Source of the DNA: Pirellulales bacterium
Lineage (GTDB): Bacteria; Planctomycetota; Planctomycetia; Pirellulales; JACPPG01
Direction: 5' to 3'
DNA length: 64,000 nt
Assembly: GCA_035546535.1 (NCBI GenBank)
Contig: DASZWQ010000017.1
Location: forward strand, 36,826-100,825
The notes below the pieces were generated by a model, which did not search any database, was not told the DNA's origin, and was given only the letters and a program-made list of their open reading frames with translations. This document shows positions 33,452-42,090 of the stretch, piece by piece. Both the position numbers and the translations under genes were made by a program. The first letter of the stretch is position 1. The number at the start of each line of letters is the position of its first letter.

Positions 33452-34750
33452 CTAATCCCGCACTCGCATTCTGACGCTGCCCGGTCGGACGGCCGGCAGG
33501 CGATCGATTTCTTCCTTGGCCACGCGCGTCGCCCCTTCGCTGGCGTGGTGGGTCATGATCACCAGCGGCACGACGTCGCGCTCCGCTTCGGTCGCTTCGT
33601 GCTGAATGACCGAGGCGATCGAAATCCCCTGCCGCCCCAGCACGCCGGTGATTTCGGACATCACGCCCGGCCGATCGGCGACCTGAAAGCGCATATAGAA
33701 GCGGCCGCCGGTGCGATCGTGCTCGCGCGGGGTGACCAGCGCCTCGCGCTGCGACCACAGTTCCAGCGTGCGGAAGGTGATGGCCGTGCGGCCGACGACC
33801 GTGTCGATCAAATCCGCGACCACGGCCGAGGCCGTGGGCATTTGCCCCGCGCCCAAACCGTGGAAGAACACCCGGCCCACGGCGTCGCCCACGACCGAAA
33901 TTGCGTTGTAGGCGCTGCGCACCTCGGCCAGCGGCGTACCGCAGCGCACCAAGGTCGGCGAGACGTGCAGTTCCAGATCGCCGTTCACAAGCTCGGCCAC
34001 GGCCAACAGCTTGATCCGATAGCCGAGCTCCTTGGCATACATCATGTCGGCGATGTCGAGCGTGTCGATGCCCGAGCGTGGGATGTCGCGCCAGTGGACC
34101 CGCGCGCCAAAGGCCAGGTGGGCGAGGATGGCGAGCTTCTGCGCCGTGTCGGTCCCGTCGACGTCCATTGTCGGATCGGCCTCGGCATAGCCGCGCCGCT
34201 GGGCCGCGGCCAACGCCTCGGCGTACGAAATGCCTTGCTCCTCCATCTGCGTCAGCACGAAGTTGCTGGTGCCGTTCAGGATGGCGTTCAGTGAAAGAAT
34301 CTGATTCGCCGACAGGCATTGGCTGATGGCGGCGATGATCGGAATGCCGCCGGCCACCGAGGCCTCGAAGGCGATCGAACGTCCCAGCTCGCGGGCCCGA
34401 TCGAACAGTTCGGGCCCATGCTCGGCCAAAAGCGCCTTGTTGGCGGTCACCACGTCCTTGCCGCTTTCGAGCAGAGCCAGCATGATCGAACGCGCCGGCT
34501 CGAGCCCGCCCAGCAGATGGGCCACGGCCACGATCTCGGGGTCGCTCGTGATCCGCTTCAAATCGGCCGAGATGAGGCCGGCCGGAAGGTCGCAATCGCG
34601 CGGCTTGGTGACGTCGCGCACCACGACTTGCTCGAGCCACAAGACCCGCCCGGCATGCCGGCCCGTGCGGTCGCCGTAGTCCAGAAGCAGCTTCGCGACC
34701 CCGGAGCCGACGGTCCCTAATCCGACAATGGCGACTTTGGTTTTCTCCAT
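33452..34750 (-). CDS. hom: Homoserine dehydrogenase
   Basis: The 432-residue enzyme reduces aspartate semialdehyde to homoserine. The N-terminal NAD(P) motif VAIVGLGTVGSG (7-18) is followed by VTANKALLAEHG, ASVAGGIPIIAAI and GTDTAQKLAILAHLAFG, all family signatures, and a C-terminal ACT domain (FQVADRPGVMSEITGVL) for feedback control. The ATG at 34750 is at the start of the Rossmann strand; no long leader is needed. It leads the gene run with the mutase-like gene and lysC. Gaps of 200 and 134 bases hold palindromic repeats, so expression of the three may be uneven. Confidence 0.95.
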   Translation of the reverse strand: MEKTKVAIVGLGTVGSGVAKLLLDYGDRTGRHAGRVLWLEQVVVRDVTKPRDCDLPAGLISADLKRITSDPEIVAVAHLLGGLEPARSIMLALLESGKDVVTANKALLAEHGPELFDRARELGRSIAFEASVAGGIPIIAAISQCLSANQILSLNAILNGTSNFVLTQMEEQGISYAEALAAAQRRGYAEADPTMDVDGTDTAQKLAILAHLAFGARVHWRDIPRSGIDTLDIADMMYAKELGYRIKLLAVAELVNGDLELHVSPTLVRCGTPLAEVRSAYNAISVVGDAVGRVFFHGLGAGQMPTASAVVADLIDTVVGRTAITFRTLELWSQREALVTPREHDRTGGRFYMRFQVADRPGVMSEITGVLGRQGISIASVIQHEATEAERDVVPLVIMTHHASEGATRVAKEEIDRLPAVRPGSVRMRVRD

Positions 34751-34863
34751 CGGTCGAATTCGGGCAGTTAAGGGTGGTGCGGACGCGGGGGGAATCCACA
34801 ATCGTAAGTTGCGCCGGCGAGGGTCGTCAAGGCAGGCAAAACCGCCGCTAAGGCGATAAACTT

Positions 34864-35892
34864 ATGATCATGGACAGCACATCAAGTGCATCAGGACGCC
34901 GGTGGTACCAGCTGCGCTTCGGTAATCGCTTCTGGACTCTGGCGGGCGCCGTTTTACTCTTGGCCGCGGGCGCCTATGGCGCCGTTCGCTGGCATGTCGA
35001 AAGCTCTTTGGCAGCTGACGCCCCGGAACACCGCTCGAACGCGGCGCAGGTCTCCACCGCCGAGCGCGAACGCCTTTCGGAAGGAGCGCGACGGATTCTG
35101 CCGTTACAGGTCGCAAAGCGAATTCCGGACAAAAATGACTGGCTCGCGCGCCACGGTACCAAAGGACAAACTTTCGATGAATATCTGGCCACGAATCCGA
35201 ACCGGCCGAATGAAATTCGCACCACGCTCTATGTGGCGAATGTCGGCCAGATGACCGCTGCCCAACAAAGGGTTGTCGATAAGACGCGCGAGTTGTTGGG
35301 AATTTTCTTCGGTGTTCAGGCCTTATCGCTCTCCGACATTCCGCTCGATACGGTGCCAGCGGACTATCGCCGAGTGCGTTCAGAGAGCAGGTCAGATGAC
35401 CAGATTCTCACGAACTACATCCTGGAAGATATCCTCGCGCCGCGACGGCCGAAAAATGCCGTGGCCGTGCTTGGGCTGACCGCTGTAGATCTGTACCCCG
35501 GCGATGAGTGGAATTACGTCTTTGGCCAGGCCAGCTTTGACGCCCGAGTCGGCATCCATTCCTTTCATCGTTACGGCGATCCCGATGCCGGTCCCGCAGA
35601 GTTTCAGGTGTGCCTGCTACGAACGCTTAAGGTGGCATTGCACGAAAGCGGCCACATGTTCGGCTTGGAGCATTGCAGAGTTTACGAGTGTGGCATGAAT
35701 GGCTCGAACCACACCGAAGAGCTCGACGGCAACGCCCTGGGCTTCTGCGTCGATTGCGAGCAAAAGCTGTGGTGGGCGTGCCACCTGCCGATTTTCGAGC
35801 GCTATCAGAAACTTCGAGAGTTCGCTGAAAGAAACGACCTCGTCGAAGCGGAGAGAATCTGGCGGGCTCATGTGCGGGCGTGCGAGCACTGA
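34864..35892 (+). CDS. Membrane-anchored archaemetzincin-like (M54) metalloprotease
   Basis: The 342-residue protein has an N-terminal membrane segment (TLAGAVLLLAAGAYGAV, about 25-41), then a soluble domain carrying the archaemetzincin motif HESGHMFGLEHC (260-271), a cysteine at 276, and FCVDCEQKL with C295 and C298. The zinc ligands (H260, H264, H270), the glutamate (E261) and the four-cysteine structural zinc site all fit the M54 pattern. Archaemetzincins are found in archaea and some bacteria and vertebrates, usually as small soluble proteins, so the anchor and long N-terminal region are unusual. Substrate unknown. Confidence 0.85.
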   Translation: MIMDSTSSASGRRWYQLRFGNRFWTLAGAVLLLAAGAYGAVRWHVESSLAADAPEHRSNAAQVSTAERERLSEGARRILPLQVAKRIPDKNDWLARHGTKGQTFDEYLATNPNRPNEIRTTLYVANVGQMTAAQQRVVDKTRELLGIFFGVQALSLSDIPLDTVPADYRRVRSESRSDDQILTNYILEDILAPRRPKNAVAVLGLTAVDLYPGDEWNYVFGQASFDARVGIHSFHRYGDPDAGPAEFQVCLLRTLKVALHESGHMFGLEHCRVYECGMNGSNHTEELDGNALGFCVDCEQKLWWACHLPIFERYQKLREFAERNDLVEAERIWRAHVRACEH

Positions 35893-36035
35893 ATCATGGA
35901 GAACGGCACGCGGCGGCAGTCAATCTTTTCAAAGCAAATAACAAACGCGATAATCCGGCTGCGGAATCGGTACTGCGCATCATGCGCGGCCGGCCGCCCT
36001 GCACCCAGAACCGCTATTCACGGAAGGCCAGACGG

Positions 36036-37094
36036 ATGGACGCCGCACCGCTCGAATTCTTCAAGAAAATCCTCGAAACCCCCAGCCCCTCGGGCTTTGA
36101 GCAACCGGTTCAAGAGCTTGTCCGCAGCTACCTCGCGGAGTTTGCCGACAAGATCACGACCGACCTGCACGGCAACGTCATCGCCGTGAAAAATCCCGAC
36201 GCCAAGGTCCGGCTGATGTTCGCCGGGCATTGCGACCAGATCGGCATGCTCGTGCAGCACATCGACGCCGAAGGATTTATCTACGCCCAAACCATTGGCG
36301 GCTGGGACCCGCAAGTCTTGATCGGCCAGCCGATGACGGTCTGGACCGCCAGCGGCCCGGTGCCGGCCATCATCGCCCGCAAGGCCATCCACTTGCTCAC
36401 CGACGAAGAGCGCAAGCAAGTCGTGAAGCTCAAGGACCTGTGGATCGACATCGGGGCCAAAGACAAGGAAGACGCTGCCAAGCTGGTCCGCATTGGCGAT
36501 CCGGTCACCATGCAGCTCGGCCTGCGGCCGATGCAGAACGATTGCGCCTTTGCCACGGCGATGGACGACAAGTCGGGATTATGGGTGGTGGTCGAGGCGT
36601 TTCGCCGCGCCACGATGCGCAAGCTCGACATCGGGCTGTACTGCGCTTCGACCGTGCAGGAAGAAATCGGCCTGCGCGGTGCCCAGACGGCCAGCTACGC
36701 GATCGATTCGCAGATCGGCATCGCCGTCGACGTCACGCACGCCACCGACTGCCCAACGGTTGATAAGAAGCAGGAAGGGGACGTGCGCTTGGGCGGCGGT
36801 CCGGTGATCTACCGCGGGCCAAACATGAACCCACGCGTCGTCGACCGGCTGGTCGAGGTGGCCGAGAAGGGGGCCGTGCCGTACCAGATGGCCGCCAGCG
36901 GCCGCGCGACCGGCACCGACGCCAACGTGATGCAAGTCAGCCGCGCCGGCATGGCGACGGGCCTGGTGAGCATCCCGAACCGCTACATGCACAGCCCGGT
37001 CGAAATGATCTCGCTGACGGATATCGACCACACGGCCAACCTACTGGCCGGCTTTGCGCTGAGTTTGAAATCGACGGATGATTTCACGCCGTGA
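36036..37094 (+). CDS. M42 family aminopeptidase
   Basis: The 352-residue protein follows the M42 pattern: ETPSPSGFEQPV, MFAGHCDQIGMLV with the first metal histidine, FATAMDDKSGLWVVVEAF with the bridging aspartate, TVQEEIGLRGAQTASYA with the catalytic glutamate pair, and IAVDVTHATDCP. M42 enzymes form tetrahedral dodecamers that remove residues from peptides in the cytoplasm; some are annotated as endoglucanase-like. GGAAGG lies eight bases before the ATG at 36036; the frame is open further upstream without conservation. Confidence 0.88.
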   Translation: MDAAPLEFFKKILETPSPSGFEQPVQELVRSYLAEFADKITTDLHGNVIAVKNPDAKVRLMFAGHCDQIGMLVQHIDAEGFIYAQTIGGWDPQVLIGQPMTVWTASGPVPAIIARKAIHLLTDEERKQVVKLKDLWIDIGAKDKEDAAKLVRIGDPVTMQLGLRPMQNDCAFATAMDDKSGLWVVVEAFRRATMRKLDIGLYCASTVQEEIGLRGAQTASYAIDSQIGIAVDVTHATDCPTVDKKQEGDVRLGGGPVIYRGPNMNPRVVDRLVEVAEKGAVPYQMAASGRATGTDANVMQVSRAGMATGLVSIPNRYMHSPVEMISLTDIDHTANLLAGFALSLKSTDDFTP

Positions 37095-37118
37095 CAAAAA
37101 CTTGTGTTTCGGGAACGT

Positions 37119-37703
37119 CTAGATATCTTCGGAGCCACTGGGAAGGTTCGCGCTTTCGCCATTACACTTTTCCCGCGAACGAGCCGCGATCTTTGCCTCA
37201 ATCGCGGCTTTTCGGGTCGCAAGCTCCTCGCTTATGATCGCGCACTCGAGCCCCTCACAATTTGCTCCGATAAATGTTTCCCACGCGGCTAGCGCGTCGA
37301 GCAGGTGATCTCCGATCCCGTCGAGCCGTTGCGCATTGGAACCACACTGCGCTGAAAGGACCGTGCGAGCGCCTTGCATTTTTGGAGCCTGCATCTCCGG
37401 AATATCCTTGGTAATAATCGAGCACATCTCCGAAACATCGAGACGTAGCGTTTGGACTTCCGACCAGACCGTTAGTAACCCCCGACAAGCTTGGCGTGAC
37501 TGGGGAACCCACTTTTGATTCGCACGCCGCTCGGCGTCCTCAACAGCGGATCTCTGTGAAATCATGTAAGCGCAAACGAAGAGCAAAATGTCAAGCAGAA
37601 ACTGCGCAAGCGGCGGCATTTGCTCGCTCGGATGCCGGTAAAAATAATACAGTGGGCCGAAGATGATGAGCGCCGTTACAATTACGAGACCGGGTTTCCG
37701 CAT
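37119..37703 (-). CDS. Membrane protein of unknown function with cysteine-rich helical domain
   Basis: The 194-residue protein begins with two hydrophobic segments (VIVTALIIFGPLYYFY and AQFLLDILLFVCAYMI), followed by a predicted helical soluble domain of about 140 residues with several cysteines (QACRGL, SEMCSIIT, SAQCGSNAQR, NCEGLECAII). I do not recognise the family. Its lower GC and different codon feel relative to neighbours, and its isolation between two convergent gene ends, suggest a recent acquisition, but I have not measured this. Confidence 0.55.
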   Translation of the reverse strand: MRKPGLVIVTALIIFGPLYYFYRHPSEQMPPLAQFLLDILLFVCAYMISQRSAVEDAERRANQKWVPQSRQACRGLLTVWSEVQTLRLDVSEMCSIITKDIPEMQAPKMQGARTVLSAQCGSNAQRLDGIGDHLLDALAAWETFIGANCEGLECAIISEELATRKAAIEAKIAARSREKCNGESANLPSGSEDI

Positions 37704-37799
37704 TTGTCGATCCCTAAATGGCGAAACAGTGAATAGCGGTGTCGTTCCGCATCCTGCTCATGCTCGCAGCTGAGCGACCACATTTTCGAATTGTTATAT

Positions 37800-39044
37800 T
37801 TATACACTCAACCCCGCCAGCCAGCCGGTGCTGAAGGCGGCTTGGAAGTTGTAGCCGCCGATCGGGCCGTCGAGGTCGAGGACTTCGCCGGCCAGGTGCA
37901 AGCCGGGCACGATCTTGCTTTCGAGCGTGCGCGAATCGACTTCCGCCAGCGGGATGCCGCCGGCGGTGACTTCGGCTTTCAAGAAGCCGCGCGTGCCGTT
38001 GATCGCGATCACGGTCTGCTTGAGCGCGCGGACGAGCGTCGCACGTTCGGTCTTGCTCATCTCGCCCGCCTTTTTCTCAGCCGCCAGGCCGGCCGCGCGC
38101 AGCAGGCTTTCGGCCAGCCGGCGCGGTAAGAGTTCTGGCACGAGCGACAAGAGTTGCTTTTTGCCCGACGCGGCGGCCGCGGCGCGAAGCTCTTCTTCGA
38201 GCGCGACGGCCGAGACATTCGGCAGAAAATCGCATTCCATGCGCAGCAACTGCGGCCGCGCGTGCGCCGTGACCACGCGGCTGATATCGAGCGCTACGGG
38301 GCCGGAAAGCCCAAAGTGCGTGAACAGGAGCGACCCGCGGCGACTGTCGAGGACGCGGGCCTTGGCATTCTCGATCTCGGGATCAATCACGCGCAAGCCG
38401 GTATCGGGGATCGTGACGCCGGTCAGCTCTTGCACCCAGGGAGTCGAAATCGTGACGGGCACCAGGGCCGGGCGCGGCGGAACGAGCCCATGCCCCAAGT
38501 GCGTGGCAAAGCGGTAGCCATCGCCCGTCGTGCCGCACCCCGGGTACGACTGGCCGCCCGTGGTGATCACGAGTTTCTTGGTGAGGAGCGTGCGTTTTGA
38601 AGTCGCGAGGTCAAAGCCGTCGACGGTGTGCTGAACGTCGGAGAGCGCTTCGCCGAGCGCCAGTTCGCAATCGGTGCGCCGCAATCGGGCCAGGAACGCA
38701 CCCAGCACGTCGAGGGCCCGATCGCTCGCGGGAAAAATTTTGCCGGTATCGGGCTCGATCTTCGTGGCCACGCCTTCGGCCTCGACCAGTGCCACCAGAT
38801 CGGCGGGCGAGAGAGCCGCGAGCGCCGAATGCAGAAACCGGCCCGGCGGCCCGTAGGCCGTGACGATGCCGCGGGCGTCGGTCGCATGGGTGAGATTGCA
38901 GCGCGTGCCGCCGGAGATGAGGATCTTCACGCCCGGCTTGCGGTTCTTTTCCAGAAGCAACGTGCGCCGTCCGCGCGAGGCGGCGCGTTCCGCCGCCACC
39001 AATCCGGCGGCTCCCGCCCCGACGACAACCACATCCCAATGCAT
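37800..39044 (-). CDS. HI0933/YhiN-family flavoprotein
   Basis: The 414-residue protein has an FAD-binding Rossmann start (VVVVGAGAAGLVAAERAAS, residues 5-23), the family hallmark KPGVKILISGGTRCNLTHA, TGGQSYPGCGTTGDGYRFA and a C-terminal GGYNFQAAFSTG. HI0933/YhiN proteins are FAD-dependent oxidoreductases of unknown substrate. The ATG at 39044 begins exactly at the Rossmann strand. The frame is open for 90 codons upstream, but that part has no conservation. Its stop lies near an AT-rich stretch at 37790-37800. Confidence 0.9.
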   Translation of the reverse strand: MHWDVVVVGAGAAGLVAAERAASRGRRTLLLEKNRKPGVKILISGGTRCNLTHATDARGIVTAYGPPGRFLHSALAALSPADLVALVEAEGVATKIEPDTGKIFPASDRALDVLGAFLARLRRTDCELALGEALSDVQHTVDGFDLATSKRTLLTKKLVITTGGQSYPGCGTTGDGYRFATHLGHGLVPPRPALVPVTISTPWVQELTGVTIPDTGLRVIDPEIENAKARVLDSRRGSLLFTHFGLSGPVALDISRVVTAHARPQLLRMECDFLPNVSAVALEEELRAAAAASGKKQLLSLVPELLPRRLAESLLRAAGLAAEKKAGEMSKTERATLVRALKQTVIAINGTRGFLKAEVTAGGIPLAEVDSRTLESKIVPGLHLAGEVLDLDGPIGGYNFQAAFSTGWLAGLSV

Positions 39045-39228
39045 ACTCAGCCTGCGCTCGCGCGACGATTTCCAGCGATTCGGCGGAATCCCTGAAAACT
39101 GTAGCTGGCCACCGCGAGGCCGGGAAGGAGCGCCGTCGTGGCACTTGCAATGCGCGGTGCGCAGACGGATAACTTTGAGTAGTTGCTCGTATCGCGCCCC
39201 GGCACATTTTGTTGGTAGGAGAAAGATC

Positions 39229-39819
39229 ATGCGCAAGGTCCGTCTTTTCGCAACCACGCTGGCAGTTCTTTCCCTGGCGGCTTTTTCCGTGGCACGATCG
39301 AGGGCCGCCGACAATACAAAGCCCGACGGTGCGGCCGCCCCCAGCCCGCAGGCGGTCGTTTACGATGCGAATTCGGCGTTTGAATTCCTGAAGACGCTCA
39401 CCGGCGAATGGGAGCGGACGGGGGATGAGCATGATCACGGCGGTCATTCGCAGAAGACCTCGTTTCGACCGACGGCGGCCGGCAGCGCCGTGATGGAGAC
39501 GATCTTCGAGGGCGAGCCGATGGAAATGATCAGCATCTACCACATGGACGGCGACGAGTTGCTGCTGACGCACTACTGCGCCCTGCAGAACGCGCCGATC
39601 CTGAAGTTCGTGAAAAGCGACAAGCCGGGCGAGATCAAGTTCGCCTTCCACGGCGGAACGAACTTCGATCCCAAGACGGACGCCCACGTTCACGAAGGGG
39701 TCATGCAGATCAAAGACGCCAACACCCTCGAGTTGTCGTTCGTGGGCTATTCCGACGGCAAGCCCGGCGAGCGGCCGCACGGTATCCTGAAGCGTAAGCC
39801 GGCCAAGGCAGCGCACTAA
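39229..39819 (+). CDS. Secreted histidine-rich protein of unknown function
   Basis: The 196-residue protein has a signal peptide (VRLFATTLAVLSLAAFSVA), then a beta-rich domain beginning AFEFLKTLTGEWERTGDEH with a DEHDHGGH cluster, MEMISIYHMDGDELLLTHYC and FAFHGGTNFDPKTDAHVHEG. The layout resembles lipocalin-like DUF1579-type domains, but I cannot confirm the family. The histidine clusters suggest metal or haem binding. The ATG at 39229 follows AGGAG by eight bases. Confidence 0.65.
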   Translation: MRKVRLFATTLAVLSLAAFSVARSRAADNTKPDGAAAPSPQAVVYDANSAFEFLKTLTGEWERTGDEHDHGGHSQKTSFRPTAAGSAVMETIFEGEPMEMISIYHMDGDELLLTHYCALQNAPILKFVKSDKPGEIKFAFHGGTNFDPKTDAHVHEGVMQIKDANTLELSFVGYSDGKPGERPHGILKRKPAKAAH

Positions 39820-40211
39820 GCGGCCCGGGCCCCACGCCTACACGATTTCGCTCCTGCCGGGCTCGACGTCATCCGTTGAGTCGATGGCCGATGGCACCTG
39901 CATGACGTTGGTTGCCCTGGGCTGACGTGTTGCACACATACGGCGTGCGAGGACAAGCTGTTACCACATGAATGACGGAAACACCTCGCGCCCTTTGTGA
40001 GCGTTACCTCCCTGTTCAAATTGACAAACCACCCAACTGCGCAGCTAATGATCTGCGGCTTGCGACACTCGCAGGCGCGATCTAGCGCCCGCGCCGCCGG
40101 CTTGGTTTCGCTCTTCGGCCGAACTAGAATGCCATGCTTTGGACTGCCGGCCGTGGGCCTTGGCGTTGCCGTGCGGGCGGCATTTTTTCGGCGGATTTCC
40201 ACGCGACGCCA
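39820..40211. other. Intergenic region upstream of the TPR membrane protein
   Basis: Nearly 400 bases without a gene. TTGACA at 40021 is followed 17 bases later by GCTAAT, a weak promoter match, and a better candidate lies at 40102-40130. No hairpin with a T-tract is seen after the preceding gene. Confidence 0.45.
40102..40130 (+). promoter_or_regulatory. Promoter candidate of the TPR membrane protein gene
   Basis: TTGGTT at 40102-40107 and TAGAAT at 40125-40130 are spaced by 17 bases. The -10 box sits in the string CCGAACTAGAAT, which recurs exactly ahead of the gene at 61421. Initiation about seven bases later would exclude an ATG at 40134 as start and support 40212. Confidence 0.55.
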
Positions 40212-42038
40212 ATGGCACGAAGACCGAAAAGCAGGGCGAGCGAGTCGAAGCCGACCAAAGCCGCGAGAGGCTCACAGTCGGACGCCGGCCACATTGCCGC
40301 CGGCAACGCGCGTTCGCCCGAGATTGCGGTGAGAAGGTGGCGCGGGCTTGGTCCTTGCGCCCTCGTGGTCGGAGCGATCGTGATTGTCTATGGGCAGGTC
40401 GTGTCGTTCGACTTCGCGCCGATCGACGACAGCCATCTCGTCACCTCGAATCCGCTTTATCAGCCGGTTTCGCTCGAACACTTGTGGCAGCCGTGGGCCG
40501 AACCCGTACTACACTTGTACATGCCCGTGACGTACACGTTTTATGCGCTCGAGGCCGCGATTTCCCAACAGCAGAGCAGGGACGGGCAGTACACGTTCCA
40601 TCCCGCGGTGTTTCATGCCGGCAATCTATTGCTGCACTGCCTGAACGCATGCCTGGTGCTGCTGATAGCCCGCTGGCTTACCGAGCATGGTGTCGCGGCG
40701 CTATTGGCGGCGCTGTTCTTTGCGCTTCATCCGCTGCAGGCTGAAGCCGTCGCCTGGATCTCGGAGACGAAGGGCATCCTGTGCAATTTCTTCTGCCTGA
40801 CGGGACTCGCAATACTGATCTACCGCCAGCGATTTCTGCAAGCGAGGCCGCCGGCTGCCTGGGTGGCGTATGCCGCCATGAACGTGGCATTTCTCTTCGG
40901 GCTGCTGGCCAAGCCCGCGGCCATCGCGGTGATACCGATCGCGTGGCTGATTGCCGTGGGATTCTTGCAACGATCCGCAGTGAGGTCGGCTCTCGAACTT
41001 GCGCCTAGCGCCACCGTGGCAGTGCTGATTTCTGTCGTCGCCAAGCGCGCGCAAGGTGATGAGCTGCTGTGGTTTATTCCGCCTGCGAACATGCGCCCCT
41101 TGATCGCCGGCGACACGATCGCGTTCTATCTCGTCAAACTGGTGTGTCCGCTGGGACTGACCGTCGACTATGCGCGAACGCCCGAGGCTGTCTTGCAGAC
41201 CCGGTGGATCTGGTTGGCGTGGATCGTCCCGGTGTTTCTGGCCGGCGCGCTCGCGCTACTGCCGCACCGCCGGTTGTGGTTGACGGCGCTCGCGATATTC
41301 ATCGTGGGAGTCGCTCCGGTCAGTGGCCTGGTGTCGTTCGTGTTCCAAGCGTTTTCGACGGTGAGCGATCGCTATGTTTATCTTTCGATGCTGGGCCCCA
41401 GCCTGGCGATCGCCTGGTTTTTTACGCTATACGCTCAGCCACGATGGATCGCGGCCTGCGGCGTGCTGCTGGCCGGGCTGGCCCTCTTGAGCGCGCAACA
41501 AACGAGCACTTGGAAAAGCGCCACGTCGTTGTTTGCCCAAGCGGCTGCCACCCAACACGCCGGGTATTTGACCGAGAGCAGCCAGGGCAATTGGTTTGCG
41601 GACGCCGGCAATACGGAAGAAGCCGTCGAACACCTCTCGCGAGCCGCGGAGATACAACCGAAATCGTTCAGCGTTCGGCATAAGCTCGGCGCCGTTTTTC
41701 TAAACGCCGGGCATCCGAGCGAGGCAATCCCATACTTTCAGGAAGTCGTGCGATTGAAGCCTGATTACGCCGAAGGGCACAACGACCTGGGCGTGGCCTT
41801 GGGGAAGGCAAATCGGCCGCAAGAAGCCACTGCGGCATTCCAGGAAGCCATTCGGCTTAAGCCCAACGACATCGATTTCCATACTCATCTGATGATCGCC
41901 TGCGCCCAGGCCAAGCGGCGCGAAGAGGCCATCCGCGCGGCCGAAGGAGCCATCGAACTGGCGCGCGCGCAGAAGCAACCGCAAATGGCCGCGAAGGTCG
42001 AGGCCTGGCTACGCAATTATCGCGCTAGCCCACCGTGA
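40212..42038 (+). CDS. Polytopic membrane protein with C-terminal TPR repeats
   Basis: The 608-residue protein has a basic N-terminus, about ten membrane segments (first around GPCALVVGAIVIVYGQVV), and at the C-terminus three TPR units with the pattern GNTEEAVEHLSRAAEIQPKS, GHPSEAIPYFQEVVRLKPDY and NRPQEATAAFQEAIRLKPND. FDFAPIDDSHLV and LFALHPLQAEAVAWISETKG are typical of the TMTC/PMT-like glycosyltransferase relatives common in planctomycetes, so it may add sugars to exported proteins. I take the ATG at 40212 because the promoter candidate overlaps the earlier one. Confidence 0.78.
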   Translation: MARRPKSRASESKPTKAARGSQSDAGHIAAGNARSPEIAVRRWRGLGPCALVVGAIVIVYGQVVSFDFAPIDDSHLVTSNPLYQPVSLEHLWQPWAEPVLHLYMPVTYTFYALEAAISQQQSRDGQYTFHPAVFHAGNLLLHCLNACLVLLIARWLTEHGVAALLAALFFALHPLQAEAVAWISETKGILCNFFCLTGLAILIYRQRFLQARPPAAWVAYAAMNVAFLFGLLAKPAAIAVIPIAWLIAVGFLQRSAVRSALELAPSATVAVLISVVAKRAQGDELLWFIPPANMRPLIAGDTIAFYLVKLVCPLGLTVDYARTPEAVLQTRWIWLAWIVPVFLAGALALLPHRRLWLTALAIFIVGVAPVSGLVSFVFQAFSTVSDRYVYLSMLGPSLAIAWFFTLYAQPRWIAACGVLLAGLALLSAQQTSTWKSATSLFAQAAATQHAGYLTESSQGNWFADAGNTEEAVEHLSRAAEIQPKSFSVRHKLGAVFLNAGHPSEAIPYFQEVVRLKPDYAEGHNDLGVALGKANRPQEATAAFQEAIRLKPNDIDFHTHLMIACAQAKRREEAIRAAEGAIELARAQKQPQMAAKVEAWLRNYRASPP

Positions 42039-42090
42039 TGATGGGACTGGCGGACCGTCCAAATAAAATCGTCTCCCACGGACAACCAGG

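Noticed and set aside
33438..34799. Minus-strand open frame of 453 codons overlapping hom in another frame
   Set aside because: hom has the Rossmann and ACT motifs; the alternative frame is repetitive R, G and A.
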